Shown in pieces: positions 63,547-64,000 of a stretch of 64,000 nt of DNA. The translations under genes were made by a program, and so were the position numbers. A model generated the notes under the pieces. The model was not told the origin of the DNA, made no database searches, and saw nothing but the letters and a program-made list of their open reading frames with translations. Numbering within the stretch: the stretch's first letter is position 1; each line of letters starts with the position of its first letter. The DNA is from Nostoc sp. UHCC 0926 (lineage in GTDB: Bacteria > Cyanobacteriota > Cyanobacteriia > Cyanobacteriales > Nostocaceae): contig NZ_CP117768.1 of the NCBI RefSeq assembly GCF_028623165.1, positions 372,001 through 436,000 of the forward strand, in the 5' to 3' direction.

Positions 63547-64000
63547 ATGGAAAATTTAACTCAGAAATTATCCAAACCGATAGTAGAGAAAGTTGCCATT
63601 GTTGGTGCTGGCCCAGGCGGTTTGGCTGCTGCTATAGCACTGAGAAGTCAAGGGATAGACGTTCAAGTTTATGAAAAAGCCCAAGAATTTCGTCCAGCTG
63701 GAACTGGATTAGGACTGGCTCCTAATGGCTTGAATTTTTTAGATGCGATCGCGCCGGGAATAGTCGAAACCCTCAAAAGTTCAGGATGTGAGGTTCACCA
63801 CACGGTTTTAAAGAATATTCAGGGAGAAACAATCCGAACTAATGCAACCAAATACTTGGAGCAATACGGACAGCCATTATTGACTGTTTGGTGGTATCGT
63901 TTGCAGCAAGTTCTAGCCTCTAGATTGCCATCTGACATCATTCACCTCAATCATCGCTGTATCAGCTTTGATCAAGATGAAAACGGTGTGGAAATTCATT
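63547..64000 (+). CDS. FAD-dependent monooxygenase, incomplete at the window edge
   Basis: The gene starts at ATG 63547 and continues past the right edge; 151 residues are visible. The dinucleotide-binding motif VAIVGAGPGGLAAAIALRSQ lies near residue 16, followed by GIDVQVYEKAQEFRPAGTGL, typical of aromatic-ring hydroxylases such as salicylate hydroxylase and zeaxanthin-epoxidase-like enzymes. The substrate cannot be inferred. It is divergent from the truncated 2Fe-2S gene. Confidence 0.88.
   Translation, partial: MENLTQKLSKPIVEKVAIVGAGPGGLAAAIALRSQGIDVQVYEKAQEFRPAGTGLGLAPNGLNFLDAIAPGIVETLKSSGCEVHHTVLKNIQGETIRTNATKYLEQYGQPLLTVWWYRLQQVLASRLPSDIIHLNHRCISFDQDENGVEIH

Overview
The window looks like chromosome of a heterocyst-forming filamentous cyanobacterium of the Nostoc/Anabaena group. 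The reasons are the very frequent GCGATCGC-type octamers, hetP, an ebo gene set, ndhM, an NtcA-controlled nitrate assimilation region, heptanucleotide tandem repeats, and many small hairpin repeats typical of these genomes. No tRNA, rRNA or CRISPR array was recognised.

Layout. 0-8.5 kb: a housekeeping run on the minus strand (ffh, rpsP, KH-domain RNA-binding protein, phoH), then small hypothetical proteins, an Xaa-Pro aminopeptidase, a PhzF-family protein and a DUF29 protein. 8.5-9.9 kb: a decayed IS4-type element and a REP-associated transposase remnant. 9.9-12.4 kb: a GH116-type glucosylceramidase-like enzyme. 12.6-15.7 kb: a gutted hetC-like C39-peptidase ABC exporter upstream of an intact hetP, followed by a frameshifted small gene. 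15.7-23.6 kb: rpe, a subtilisin-like protein, a serpin, an AI-2E-type membrane protein and an LCP-family protein.

23.6-35.8 kb is a nitrate assimilation island: cnaT and ntcB, nirB-like HEAT protein and a Rieske protein on the minus strand; nirA, nrtP and narB on the plus strand; then a PsiE-family protein and narM. The nirA and ntcB upstream regions each carry a canonical NtcA-activated promoter (GTA-N8-TAC, 22 bp, TAACTT). 37-43.6 kb holds a possible phosphothreonine/protease signalling locus: FHA-PrsW, an unknown acidic protein, CHAT-FHA, and a PP2C phosphatase with a degenerate kinase-like segment.

43.6-52.6 kb mixes core genes (ndhM, an asr1734-like heterocyst regulator, an Rre1/Ycf29-type response regulator, a GT2 glycosyltransferase, a carboxyl-terminal protease, a YdcF-like protein) with decayed genes (WD40, transposase, RTX, higBA) and repeats. 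53-60.5 kb is the ebo metabolite-trafficking set, with eboD divergent from eboA-B-C-E-F. The window ends with a heme catalase, a 42-bp tandem repeat, a truncated 2Fe-2S subunit gene and the start of an FAD monooxygenase.

The strongest leads for something new are the FHA/CHAT/PP2C/PrsW locus, the hetC decay beside intact hetP, and several repeat families (RAYT-linked REPs, two 21-bp-period arrays, a MITE with an 8-bp target duplication, and a GC-rich repeat that enters coding sequence). All family names come from reading motifs and from memory of the families; no search was run.
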